In this document: piece by piece, positions 37,340 to 45,544 of the stretch
Layout: each line of letters begins with the position of its first letter
Position numbering within the stretch: the stretch's first letter is position 1
DNA from: Hyphococcus sp.
Lineage (GTDB): Bacteria > Pseudomonadota > Alphaproteobacteria > Caulobacterales > Parvularculaceae
DNA length: 64,000 nucleotides
NCBI GenBank assembly: GCA_021776335.1
Contig: JAJFGB010000004.1
Coordinates: 248,001 to 312,000, forward strand
Reading direction: 5' to 3'
Position numbers and translations under genes: made by a program
The notes under the pieces: model-generated
Seen by the model: the letters and a program-made list of their open reading frames with translations, nothing else
Database searches by the model: none
Told to the model about the DNA's origin: nothing

Positions 37340-37453
37340 CTAGTCTTCGTCTCCGATATCGCCGAGGGATGTGATAGCCGCCCAAATATTCCAGAGGACG
37401 AAAACCAACAGCCCGAAAACGATCAGGAATTGCCAGAACGTCATACCCGTCAT
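37340..37453 (-). CDS. Possible small single-pass membrane protein (37 aa)
   Basis: An unlisted short frame in the gap between two genes. From ATG 37453 it encodes MTGMTFWQFLIVFG followed by LLVFVLWNIWAAI and an acidic end, GDIGDED. This is a near-perfect single transmembrane helix with a charged tail. GTG starts at 37471 or 37489 would add 6 or 12 residues. A ribosome site is weak (GGAGTGG 12-18 bases upstream). The frame lies just upstream, on the same strand, of no gene until the amidohydrolase end, so it would be a separate unit or its 3' operon member. Confidence 0.4.
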   Translation of the reverse strand: MTGMTFWQFLIVFGLLVFVLWNIWAAITSLGDIGDED

Positions 37454-37525
37454 GTGGGGTGGGTGTTCCACTCCCGCAACCGGGCTCACGACAATCGTGA
37501 TTGAGCGCCCAATCGCCCCTAAACG

Positions 37526-39217
37526 TTAGTTCCGCGCGTCAAAGACAATCACACCGTCAACTATCGTCATCACCGGTTTGGCATCCAGAATGTCGCTTTC
37601 AGGAATTGTCATGATATCGGCGGAAAACACTGAAAAGTCGGCGCGCTTGCCGTGTTCGATCGTGCCAAGGGCGTTTTCCTGGAACGATGCGTAGGCTGGC
37701 CACAATGTAAACATCTTAAGCGCTTCAGCACGCGTGACGGCTTCTGCGGGCCGCCAGTTGTCGTCCTGATACCCGTTCAACCCCCGACGCGCGACGGCTG
37801 CATAAAATTCGATCAGCGGATCGCCGCGCTCTACTGGCGCATCCGAGCCCGCTGCGATGATGGCGCCCGAATCAATCAACGAACGCCAGGCATAGGCGCC
37901 GTCGAGACGGTCGGGCCCGAGCCGATCCGGCGCAAAGAAAAGATCGCCGATGGCATGGCTTGGTTGCATTGACGGGATTACGCTGAGTTCCGCAAAGCGC
38001 TGAATATCATCGAGATGCAGGATTTGAGCGTGTTCAATGCGCCAGCGCACATCGCCCATATCGGGGCTTTCGGAAAATGTGTTTTCATACCAGTCGAGGA
38101 CGAGCCGATTGCCGCGATCGCCGATGGCGTGGGTGTTGACCTGTATGTCCGCAGCGAGGGCCCGGCGCATGATGTCGAGCGCTTCCGGTTTTTCTATGAG
38201 AAGAAGGCCGGTACTCGCCGCAGAGTCGGAATACGGCGCAAACAATGCCGCCCCACGTGATCCAAGTGCGCCGTCGGCGTAGAGTTTTAACGCCCGCGTG
38301 ATGATCCGTCCGCTCGTATCAGCTCGGGGCGCATTTTCAAGCAGCCAGTCGAACCCGTCCTTATCGATAGAATTATAGACCCGGATATTGATACCGCCGT
38401 CTTCGGCGAGGCCTTCCATCATGTCGATATTACCCGGATCGACGGACATTGAATGGATACTGGTCCATCCGTAGGCGGCGTAAACTTCAGACGCTTTACG
38501 ATAGGCTTCTTCCTTGCGGGCGGCTGAAGGGGCAGCGATAAGGTCGGAGACAAGCAACTGCGCCTTGTCGATTAAAAGCCCGGTGGGTTCGCCATTTTCC
38601 AATATGCGAACTTCGCCTCCCGCGATCTCAGTTTCGGCGGTGATGCCCGCCTTTTCCATCGCATAGCTGTTGACAATGACAGCATGTCCGTCAGCGCGCT
38701 GAAGGATGACCGGATTATTCGGTGAGACTGGGTCAAGATCAGCCCGGTGCGGGAACCGGCCTTCTGGCCAGTGGGTTTCGATCCAGCCACGACCATAAAC
38801 CGTCTCTCCGGCAGGCGTTTTCTCGATTTCCGTGCGGACCACGTCGACCAGTTCAGCAACAGAGGTGACGCTCTCAAGATTGAGCGTGATTTCGCGCATG
38901 CCGATGCCGAGAAGATGCGCGTGGGCGTCTGTAAATCCCGGATACATCGCCGCTTCATTCAGATCGACAATTTCAAAATCCGCACCAGCGCTTTCTTCAA
39001 CCAATGTGCGGGTGCCGACCGCCAGGATGACGCCGCCGCTGACGGCGACAGCCTCTGCCATCGCGGCGTCACCAACGCCGGTGTAAATCGGGCCGCCGGT
39101 GAAAATCGTAATTTTGTCGTCGCTGACGGCGGGCTGTTCTGCATCGCTATTTGGGTCGCATGCCGCGAGTGTTAGTCCAATGATTGCAACCATAAATTGT
39201 GTTCGGGGAAATGTCAT
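37526..39217 (-). CDS. Amidohydrolase lipoprotein (YtcJ-like)
   Basis: 563 aa from ATG 39217; an upstream start at 39301 would precede the signal and is unlikely. The N-terminus is a lipoprotein signal (MVAIIGLTLAAC), so it should be membrane-tethered. It contains the amidohydrolase motifs FTDAHAHLLG, the metal-binding NTHAIGDRGN and IEHAQILH, and the acidic GSDAPVE. YtcJ-like enzymes are predicted N-substituted formamide or related amide hydrolases; the reaction is not established. Lys carbamylation residue is not obvious from sequence alone. Terminates near the small membrane frame at 37340. Confidence 0.87.
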   Translation of the reverse strand: MTFPRTQFMVAIIGLTLAACDPNSDAEQPAVSDDKITIFTGGPIYTGVGDAAMAEAVAVSGGVILAVGTRTLVEESAGADFEIVDLNEAAMYPGFTDAHAHLLGIGMREITLNLESVTSVAELVDVVRTEIEKTPAGETVYGRGWIETHWPEGRFPHRADLDPVSPNNPVILQRADGHAVIVNSYAMEKAGITAETEIAGGEVRILENGEPTGLLIDKAQLLVSDLIAAPSAARKEEAYRKASEVYAAYGWTSIHSMSVDPGNIDMMEGLAEDGGINIRVYNSIDKDGFDWLLENAPRADTSGRIITRALKLYADGALGSRGAALFAPYSDSAASTGLLLIEKPEALDIMRRALAADIQVNTHAIGDRGNRLVLDWYENTFSESPDMGDVRWRIEHAQILHLDDIQRFAELSVIPSMQPSHAIGDLFFAPDRLGPDRLDGAYAWRSLIDSGAIIAAGSDAPVERGDPLIEFYAAVARRGLNGYQDDNWRPAEAVTRAEALKMFTLWPAYASFQENALGTIEHGKRADFSVFSADIMTIPESDILDAKPVMTIVDGVIVFDARN

Positions 39218-39519
39218 AGTCCAGCCTCGGCTTGTTTTGCGGTTATGCGTCCTGTGTGCCGGTCTATCCATCAGCGCTGTGTCCGGCAAGGAGAGCATCA
39301 AAACGCTGCTTTTCGCGCATTAGGCGAGTTTTTTACGCACCAACGCTGGGGGGTTGTGCAGCGCAAAAAAAAACAGCGAATTTGAGTAAAAAACAGCGTA
39401 TTAAGGATGTTTCCTGATTGACTTGACGGTGGAAAAGTCGATGGTAAAGCAGAAATTAACATCTAGTAATTGTAACGCGTTTCGATCACGAATGCGCGGG
39501 TTCAACGAAGGGGGAACCG
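39218..39519. other. Intergenic region, amidohydrolase to VPLPA-type protein
   Basis: About 300 bp between divergent genes; no coding frame is credible. It is AT-rich at 39360-39420, with CAGCG repeated between A-tracts, consistent with promoter DNA. GAAGGGGG precedes the ATG at 39520. Confidence 0.55.
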
Positions 39520-40197
39520 ATGAAGAAAATCCTCGCCTTTGCAGCAGCATCGCTCGCAGCGGGTTCACTGTCGATGGCGGCTCATGCAGCACCTGTCGAT
39601 TTCGTTTCTTTTGCAGCCGGCAATGAGCATGGCATTGTGAGCGGAACTGTTGGCACAAGCAACGTGACTATCAACGGTGTCGACATGACGTTGCTGTCCA
39701 ATTTCAATCCATATTTTGACGATGTTGACGCAGTCTCACGCAAACCTGGCGGTCTAGGCGTTTGTCGTAATCTTGCCACGCTGGGTGTCAAACCTAACCA
39801 GTGTAACCCTGGCAGTGATGACAGTATTGATGGCGACGGCGGCACTGCCGAATACATCAAAATATTGTTTACAAACGGCCCCGTCGACATACGGCACCTG
39901 TCCTTCAACAACGGTCAGCACAACTCGCTCAATACTGACAATGTCGCCCAGGTCACCTATATGGTTCTGAACGCGGCCGGCGTTGCGACTTTCACAGCAA
40001 CGACGTCTTTTGCAAATCTCGTCGCCCTCGCGTCGGGTGGCGCCTTTCTTAATGTTGCCGGCCTGGGCTTCCAGTTTGCGGGAACAGAATTTTACGTCGA
40101 CACGGTTTCTGACGTGCCGCTCCCAGCAGCGCTGCCGCTGCTGCTTTCTGGCCTTGCCGGTCTCGGCTTTGCAGCCCGCCGCAAGAAAGCTGCATAA
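39520..40197 (+). CDS. Secreted protein with VPLPA-type C-terminal sorting signal
   Basis: 225 aa. An N-terminal signal peptide (cut near AHA-APV) and a C-terminal tripartite sorting tail are both visible: VPLPAALPLLLSGLAGLGFAA, then RRKK. This is the VPLPA-CTERM type, in which the tail is recognised and cut by a membrane exosortase. The body has no recognised domain; it contains a GDGGTAEYIKILF segment. Such proteins are exported and often linked to extracellular matrix. A strong terminator follows. An exosortase-family gene (XrtE type) is in this window at 62974-64000. Confidence 0.9.
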   Translation: MKKILAFAAASLAAGSLSMAAHAAPVDFVSFAAGNEHGIVSGTVGTSNVTINGVDMTLLSNFNPYFDDVDAVSRKPGGLGVCRNLATLGVKPNQCNPGSDDSIDGDGGTAEYIKILFTNGPVDIRHLSFNNGQHNSLNTDNVAQVTYMVLNAAGVATFTATTSFANLVALASGGAFLNVAGLGFQFAGTEFYVDTVSDVPLPAALPLLLSGLAGLGFAARRKKAA

Positions 40198-40225
40198 GCA
40201 AAGCTTGCAGATACGAATTTAATAA

Positions 40226-40256
40226 ACCGGCCTCCAATTTGGGGGCCGGTTTTTTC
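40226..40256 (+). terminator. Rho-independent terminator after VPLPA-type gene
   Basis: AACCGGCCTCC and GGGGGCCGGTT form a long GC-rich stem with a short AATTT loop, followed immediately by a T-run. It stands 29 bases after the stop codon. Confidence 0.9.
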
Positions 40257-40640
40257 TTGCCTTGGTCTCTGAGCAGTATTTTTTAGGCTGCTTGTCGCTC
40301 AGCAAATATAATGGTCGGCGTGAGAGGATTCGCAACACCGGTCTCCGCGGCCAGAAGGCAGTACTCCACTAGGAGCTACACGGCGATAATTGTTCTGCGC
40401 TGTGTTTGAGGGGGCTTTCTGTGAATATGCAAATAATGATGTGCAGTCTTCGCGCAGGCGACGATATCCAAGGCAAAACCGGGCGCAAAAAATCCCAGAG
40501 GACCATTGCAAGACTGAGGGGAACGAGCTATCTCCCTCGCTCCCAGCGGGCGGGTCTGCGTGCTGGATTCCAGAAAGCCTTTTTCCCACAGACCAGTAGG
40601 TTTAACCGGGTCAGTTCCGGTCATGGTGAAAAGGCCTGAT
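40257..40640. other. Gene-poor region before tRNA-Gln
   Basis: No credible coding sequence. Short frames here are compositionally unlike genes, and the one on the minus strand runs across the tRNA. No repeats or recognised ncRNA were seen. Confidence 0.5.
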
Positions 40641-40715
40641 TGGGGCGTCGCCAAGTGGTAAGGCATCGGTTTTTGGTATCGACATTCCCAGGTTCGAATC
40701 CTGGCGCCCCAGCCA
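40641..40715 (+). tRNA. tRNA-Gln (anticodon TTG)
   Basis: 75 bases including an encoded CCA. The acceptor stem TGGGGCG pairs with CGCCCCA, followed by discriminator G and CCA. D arm GCC/GGC, anticodon stem TCGGT/ATCGA around TTTTGGT with anticodon TTG, and T arm CCAGG-TTCGAAT-CCTGG are all present. The sequence closely parallels known glutamine tRNAs. Confidence 0.97.
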
Positions 40716-40957
40716 TTCCCACCCCGGCATGTAGAATGCCTTTCCGCTGCGTTGCGGCCAATCGGTGTGGTTAGCGCGGTCACCTAATTTTGACTTGACA
40801 ATTCAATGTTGTGCGGCCCGCCAGCCTTTGAGGTATTCAGCATAAGTGGTTGTCACATAGAGTGATTGCCAGAACGGGCTAGTGTTGTTACAAACTAACG
40901 AGGGGAGCGTCGGTGGTCATCAAATGCCGCCGTCAGGAATGGACGGGTTTGGGATAC

Positions 40958-40981
40958 TGTACACGAAAGAAATGTACACGA
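40958..40981. promoter_or_regulatory. TGTACACGA direct repeat, candidate operator
   Basis: TGTACACGA occurs at 40958-40966 and again at 40973-40981, 15 bases start to start. Each copy contains the palindrome TGTACA. It lies about 250 bases before the DUF3450 gene. A regulator-binding site is a reasonable inference. Confidence 0.4.
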
Positions 40982-41126
40982 GACAATGGCGAAGTTGACT
41001 CTTTGGTCGAAACGTCATTGCAATATCTTGGCAAATGTTTCATGCATTTGCGTTACAGGGATTGGGTAAGGGCTTTCTCGGTGAGGGGTAATGTCGGGGT
41101 GATAAACGATTTCAATCCAGTTTTCG

Positions 41127-41146
41127 GAATGCGTGTTAGCGCATTC
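41127..41146. promoter_or_regulatory. Perfect inverted repeat upstream of TonB operon
   Basis: GAATGCG and CGCATTC form a seven-base-pair perfect repeat around TGTTAG, followed by TTTG. It may be an operator or an RNA attenuator hairpin about 85 bases before the first start codon. Confidence 0.4.
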
Positions 41147-41229
41147 TTTGTCGGCGCGGCGACGCGCATTTTTCCGTCGGCCGTAGCGCCGTTCCAACTA
41201 ACCGCAATAATCCGGTAGGTGAGGCAATT

Positions 41230-41994
41230 ATGAAAAGAGTAGCGATTTTGGGATCAGCAGCAGTTATGCTTGCTGTATTTGGCGCGCCTGCCCAAGCGCA
41301 GTTTACGGATGCGGTTGACCTGAGCGACAGGACCGCGCGCGATACGACACGATCGCAGCAGCGTATTGATCAGCTTGATGATCAAACGGCGAGTTTGCTG
41401 AACGATTATCGCGCGAACCTGAAACAGCTGGAAGCGGCGCGACGTTATAATGCATCGCTGAACCGCAATATCGAAGCTCAAGAGCGCGAAATTGTACGAC
41501 TGGAAGAAGACATTGCTAATGTCGCAGGCTTGCAGCGCGCGATGCAACCTTTGATGGAAGATATGGTTGCGCGGTTTGGTGAAATCGTAAACGCGGATCT
41601 GCCGTTTAATATTGTGGAGCGAGCAGATCGTGCAGCTCGCCTAAGCGGCGTTCTTGCCAATCCGTCCATGTCGGCAGCGCAGCGCTATCGTCTTATTGTT
41701 GAAGCCTATCAGATCGAAAATGAAGCCGGGCGGACCATTGGTTGGTATGAAGGCACGATGAATGACGGCGAGCAGGAACTTACAGGTGAGTTTCTTCAGG
41801 TTGGCCGTATCGCATTGATATTTAAAACGCCTGACGATTCAGTGCTTCGGATTTGGGACGTGGGACAAGGCGCCTTCGTTAATCTCAACCGCAGCTATTT
41901 GCAGGATGTGAAATTCGGTTTCCGGATGGCCAAAGAGCAAACGGCGCCGGATATCCTCTTCGTACCGGTCAAGGCGCCGGTCACAGTTCAGTAA
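41230..41994 (+). CDS. DUF3450-family periplasmic coiled-coil protein of a TonB system
   Basis: 254 aa with a signal peptide (cut near AQA-QFT). It is mainly coiled coil (LDDQTASLLNDYRANLKQLEAARRYNASL, then QEREIVRLEEDIANV) with a C-terminal beta region including GWYEGTMNDGEQELTGEFLQVG. This is the DUF3450 pattern. Known neighbours in other proteobacteria are TtpC/ExbB/ExbD/TonB, as here. It is presumably a periplasmic accessory to the complex; its biochemical role is undefined. GGTGAGG lies just before the ATG. First gene of the operon ending at 47134. Confidence 0.88.
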   Translation: MKRVAILGSAAVMLAVFGAPAQAQFTDAVDLSDRTARDTTRSQQRIDQLDDQTASLLNDYRANLKQLEAARRYNASLNRNIEAQEREIVRLEEDIANVAGLQRAMQPLMEDMVARFGEIVNADLPFNIVERADRAARLSGVLANPSMSAAQRYRLIVEAYQIENEAGRTIGWYEGTMNDGEQELTGEFLQVGRIALIFKTPDDSVLRIWDVGQGAFVNLNRSYLQDVKFGFRMAKEQTAPDILFVPVKAPVTVQ

Positions 41995-42024
41995 CGGCAA
42001 CCAGGATTTTAAGGAAAACACGGC

Positions 42025-43413
42025 ATGAAATTCTTCAAACTTGCAAGTCTTTCTCTGGTCGCTGGCATTACTGCAGCGAGCATGGATATTTCAACAGGCG
42101 GCATTTCCGGCGCTAATGCGCAGGAAGCAGCACCGATTACGCTTGATCAGGTGCTTGCGGCGGTGCGTCGCGAGCGGAATGAGGTGAGTGCGGAAAACCA
42201 GGCTCGCGAAGCCCAGTTCCTCGCTCAGCGAAACCAGCAGCAATCGGCCCTCACGCGTGTGCGTAACCAGGTTGCCGCCGCTGAAGCGGAATCTACGCGC
42301 CTTGAGGGTGTGATGGAGGCCAACCAGCTTCGTATTGATGATCTTGATGTGCTGCTGGCGGATGCTCAGGGCGAATTTCAGGAATTGTTTGGCGCCGCGC
42401 GTTCCGCTGCCGCAGATCTGAACGCCCAAGTTAAAACGTCTGTTATTTCCACGCAGTTCTCCGGGCGCGACGAAATTTTGCGCGATCTCGCACAGACCGA
42501 AAAGCTCCCCTCTGAGGATCAATTACGTAGCCTGTGGGAGATTATGATTCAGCAGATTGTTGAGCAGGGCAAATCGGCGACGTTCACAGCAACAGTTGCA
42601 CGGGCGAACGGCGAATCGGTTGAGCAGTCGATCACCAGGGTTGGCCCGTTTGTTGTATTCTCCGATGGCAAATATCTGACCTACAAACCAAAGCTCGGAA
42701 CGTTGCAATTCCTTCCGCGTCAGCCAGCCAAAGACATCACAGACGCCGCACGCCGTGTCCAGAATTCTTCTGGTGACGGGTTTGTGCGCGCGGCCATCGA
42801 TCCGGCATTGGGAACGTTGCTCGATCTTAAGGTCGACACGCCGAATGTGGTGGAACGGATCAATCAGGGCAAATTCATTGGTAAAGTTATTCTCGGCGCA
42901 GCGGCTTTCGGCATTTTGCTCGGCGTCTATAAATGGGTGACGCTGACCATGATTGCGGGCGCTGTTCGCTCCCAGGTTCGCCGCAAAAAACCTTCCAAGT
43001 CCAACCCACTGGGCAGGGTCATGCTTGCATACCAGAATACGAAGTCCAATGACGTGGAGACCGTCGCGCTTAAACTTGATGACGCGATCTTGAAAGAGGT
43101 GCCGAAACTCGAAGGCGGCCTCAATCTGGTCAAAGTGCTCGCAGCGACGGCGCCGCTTCTGGGGCTGCTCGGGACCGTCATCGGCATGATCAATACGTTT
43201 CAGGCGATTACGTTGTTTGGCACCGGTGATCCGCAGATCATGGCGTCTGGTATTTCAGAAGCGCTTGTCACGACGGTGCTTGGCCTGATCGCGGCGATCC
43301 CGCTCCTGCTTCTTCATGCTTTTGCCGCCGGCGCCTCACGCCGCGTGTCACAAGTTCTCGAGGAGCAATCCGCCGGCATTATCGCCGAACACGCAGAAGG
43401 AGGTCGGGCCTAG
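42025..43413 (+). CDS. Long ExbB-like proton-channel protein (TtpC-like)
   Basis: 462 aa, far longer than a normal ExbB (~230 aa). It begins with a signal peptide (about 1-31), has a long periplasmic coiled-coil region (about 40-125) plus a globular segment up to ~280, and ends with a MotA/TolQ/ExbB channel domain with three transmembrane helices (IGKVILGAAAFGILLGVY, then LAATAPLLGLLGTVIGMI and a final helix). TtpC in Vibrio TonB2 systems has this layout and is needed for TonB2 function. It likely couples the proton motive force to the TonB protein. Second gene of the operon. Confidence 0.88.
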   Translation: MKFFKLASLSLVAGITAASMDISTGGISGANAQEAAPITLDQVLAAVRRERNEVSAENQAREAQFLAQRNQQQSALTRVRNQVAAAEAESTRLEGVMEANQLRIDDLDVLLADAQGEFQELFGAARSAAADLNAQVKTSVISTQFSGRDEILRDLAQTEKLPSEDQLRSLWEIMIQQIVEQGKSATFTATVARANGESVEQSITRVGPFVVFSDGKYLTYKPKLGTLQFLPRQPAKDITDAARRVQNSSGDGFVRAAIDPALGTLLDLKVDTPNVVERINQGKFIGKVILGAAAFGILLGVYKWVTLTMIAGAVRSQVRRKKPSKSNPLGRVMLAYQNTKSNDVETVALKLDDAILKEVPKLEGGLNLVKVLAATAPLLGLLGTVIGMINTFQAITLFGTGDPQIMASGISEALVTTVLGLIAAIPLLLLHAFAAGASRRVSQVLEEQSAGIIAEHAEGGRA

Positions 43414-43443
43414 CGGCCCGGCCCGCGAAAGGGACCTCGACAT

Positions 43444-43977
43444 ATGTTCGAGTTATTAAACCCGGCTATTGCGTTTGACGCGCTGCAGGATTTTCTCGCA
43501 GCAGGCGGTGGTGTCCTTAGCATCATCATGGTGACCACATTTTTTATGTGGGCGTTGATCATCGAGCGCCTGATGTATTGGTCCGGCGCTCATGGCGGCG
43601 TCGCCAAGCGGGCCCAGCGCGCCTGGGGCGCCCGCAATGATCATAAATCCTGGTACGCTCATGCGGTGCGCGACAAGCTGATTTCAGAAGCAATACAGGA
43701 AGCGTCACGGTTCAATAATGTGATCCGCGCGCTTGTGGCGGTGACGCCGCTTTTGGGCTTGCTTGGCACTGTGACGGGCATGGTTGAAGTGTTTGATGTG
43801 ATGGCTGTTACCGGTTCGTCCAACGCGCGCTTAATGGCAGCCGGCATTTCCAAAGCAACAATCCCGACAATGGCGGGCCTTGTTGCGTCGCTGTCGGGGC
43901 TGGTCTTTATCAATGCCTTTGACAGCAATGTTCAAAAGGCGTCGCACCGCATTTCCGATGATTTGTTGATCGAGTAA
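43444..43977 (+). CDS. exbB: ExbB/TolQ-like proton-channel subunit
   Basis: 177 aa, compact form with three membrane helices. The channel signature VTPLLGLLGTVTGMVEVFD and a following TMAGLVASLSGLVFIN match ExbB/TolQ/MotA. It should form the inner-membrane pentamer through which ExbD and TonB use the proton motive force. In TtpC-type systems this short ExbB works beside the long one. AAAGGGA lies before the ATG. The gene is 30 bp after the long ExbB gene and five bases before the first ExbD. Confidence 0.93.
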   Translation: MFELLNPAIAFDALQDFLAAGGGVLSIIMVTTFFMWALIIERLMYWSGAHGGVAKRAQRAWGARNDHKSWYAHAVRDKLISEAIQEASRFNNVIRALVAVTPLLGLLGTVTGMVEVFDVMAVTGSSNARLMAAGISKATIPTMAGLVASLSGLVFINAFDSNVQKASHRISDDLLIE

Positions 43978-43981
43978 TCAG

Positions 43982-44392
43982 ATGAGAAAAAGAGCAAAAC
44001 ACGCCGCAGATGAAGCTGAAGTCAATATCACGCCGCTACTCGATATTGTCTTTATCCTGCTAATCTTTTTCATCGTGACGGCGACATTTTTGCGGGAAAA
44101 AGGCATCGACGTCCGGACGCCGGAGCCCGATCCGCCAGAAGACATCGTGGCTTCACCTCCAGCATTGGTGTTGGCGGTGCAGGAGGATGGCTTTGTGCGT
44201 ATCAACGGTGTTCGGATTATTGACCCGGGCTCCGTCAAGCCGGTTGTGCAGGAGTTTATGGCTCGGGAACCTAACGGCGTTGTTCTGGTCACCGCGGCGC
44301 CGAATTCAGAATCCGGTATTGCGGTTGAGGTTATGGACCAAGCCCAGGATGGTGGCGCGGGCGCTGTTTCTCTGGCGTTACAGAAAGAGTAA
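43982..44392 (+). CDS. exbD: ExbD/TolR-like protein, copy 1
   Basis: 136 aa. One N-terminal transmembrane helix follows the ITPLLDIVFILLIFFIVTATF block; the aspartate in LLDIVF is the essential proton-coupling residue. The remaining periplasmic domain is about 90 residues with PPALVLAVQEDGFVRINGV. ExbD dimers or trimers sit inside the ExbB pentamer. A second ExbD gene follows at 44450. In many TtpC systems there is only one, so the duplication is a distinguishing trait of this operon. Confidence 0.93.
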   Translation: MRKRAKHAADEAEVNITPLLDIVFILLIFFIVTATFLREKGIDVRTPEPDPPEDIVASPPALVLAVQEDGFVRINGVRIIDPGSVKPVVQEFMAREPNGVVLVTAAPNSESGIAVEVMDQAQDGGAGAVSLALQKE

Positions 44393-44449
44393 TAGGTCGG
44401 TGCAAAGGCTCCAACCTTTCGAACGTTATAGTTTGTAGGCGGATGAAAT

Positions 44450-44860
44450 ATGGCAAGACGCAATACATTTCAAAACAACAGCAGCGATGATGATGACGTC
44501 AATGTTACGCCGTTGCTCGACATTGTTTTTATCATGCTGATTTTCTTTATCGTGACCTCAACCTTTATCAAGGAGCCGGGCGTTGATGTTCTGCGGCCAG
44601 ACGCCGTTACCGGAAAAGAACGCCGCTTCGCCTCGATTATTGTAGCGATTTCCGAAGATGACGAAATCTGGATTAATAAAGAGCGTGTTGAGCTGGAAGA
44701 AGTGCGTGCAATAGTTTTGCAATTACGCAGTGAGAATCCCAAGGGGACGGCGGTAATTCAAGCTGACACCAAGTCAAAATCGCGCTTGTTAGTTGAGGTT
44801 GTCACCCAGATACGCTCCACCGGAATTTCCGATGTCGCTGTCTCCACAGAAGATGTTTAA
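44450..44860 (+). CDS. exbD: ExbD/TolR-like protein, copy 2
   Basis: 136 aa, same length as copy 1. VTPLLDIVFIMLIFFIVTSTF keeps the essential Asp; the periplasmic domain differs (DVLRPDAVTGKERRFASIIVAIS, then NPKGTAVIQADTKSKSRLLVEVV). Copies 1 and 2 share the membrane region but diverge sharply outside it, so they may bind different partners or form a hetero-oligomer. The gene is 57 bp after copy 1 and 12 bp before tonB. Confidence 0.93.
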   Translation: MARRNTFQNNSSDDDDVNVTPLLDIVFIMLIFFIVTSTFIKEPGVDVLRPDAVTGKERRFASIIVAISEDDEIWINKERVELEEVRAIVLQLRSENPKGTAVIQADTKSKSRLLVEVVTQIRSTGISDVAVSTEDV

Positions 44861-44872
44861 GGGAGAATAATT

Positions 44873-45472
44873 ATGGGTTCTCTTGTTCGATTATTTGTCG
44901 GCGTGCCCGCCGCGGTTCTGGTTACCGGCGGTTTGTTTTTGTTCATGGCAGCGATGATAAGGCAGCCGCTAGATCTGAATGAAGCGGAAGATTCTATCAA
45001 TATCGACATCACAGCACAGATTGATGATTCCGATCTCAACAATGCTAACAAGGAATTTAAGCGGCCCACACTCGACACGCCGCCGCCGCCGCCGCCAGCC
45101 GTTAATGATCCAACAAATCGTCCGGCGCTTGATGGTGTGCGTGCGCAGATTCCAACGATTGACGCCAACCTCAATATTGGCACCGGTTTTAATCCTGATC
45201 GTGACGCTCAGCCGCTGGTGCGCATTCCGCCGCAATATCCGGATCGCTGCAAGACGCGGGCTGAGGATTCAGAGTCTGTGACCGTGGAGTTTGACGTGAC
45301 GCCTGAAGGTCAAACAACCAATGTTCAAATCGTAGACTCTTCCAATAGCTGTCTAAACCGCCCTGCTATTCGATCCGTAGAGAAGTGGAAATATCAGCCG
45401 AAAATAGTGGACAATGAAGCCCAGTGGCGCCGCGGCGTACAGACTGTGGTGAGATTCGAGCTCGCAGATTAA
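44873..45472 (+). CDS. tonB: Energy transducer TonB
   Basis: 199 aa. An N-terminal transmembrane helix (VLVTGGLFLFMAAMI) is followed by a short proline patch (LDTPPPPPPAVNDP) and a C-terminal TonB domain with IPPQYPDRC, VTVEFDVTPEG and VEKWKYQPKIV. The proline-rich linker is much shorter than in E. coli TonB, as in TonB2-type proteins of TtpC systems. It should contact the TonB box of outer-membrane receptors. AGGGAGAA precedes the ATG. No receptor gene is in the window. Confidence 0.93.
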   Translation: MGSLVRLFVGVPAAVLVTGGLFLFMAAMIRQPLDLNEAEDSINIDITAQIDDSDLNNANKEFKRPTLDTPPPPPPAVNDPTNRPALDGVRAQIPTIDANLNIGTGFNPDRDAQPLVRIPPQYPDRCKTRAEDSESVTVEFDVTPEGQTTNVQIVDSSNSCLNRPAIRSVEKWKYQPKIVDNEAQWRRGVQTVVRFELAD

Positions 45473-45544
45473 TTGGGGGATCGCCGTTCAAAAAGCGGCA
45501 CGGGTATTTGCGGCGTGAACGGTTAACAAGTGTAAGGCGACGAC

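Larger units (their letters stand above)
40716..41229. other. Non-coding leader region of TonB-type operon
   Basis: About 510 bp between tRNA-Gln and the first gene of the TonB operon. A weak 101-codon frame at 40913-41218 shows no family character and is rejected. The region holds the TGTACACGA direct repeat and a hairpin, so it probably contains operon regulation. Confidence 0.6.

Noticed and set aside
40376-40783. 135-codon minus-strand frame across tRNA-Gln
   Set aside because: It is antisense to a complete tRNA and has no family character; the frame is a by-product of the tRNA sequence.
40913-41218. 101-codon plus-strand frame upstream of the TonB operon
   Set aside because: Unlike protein in composition, no ribosome site, and overlaps the operator-like repeats and hairpin.
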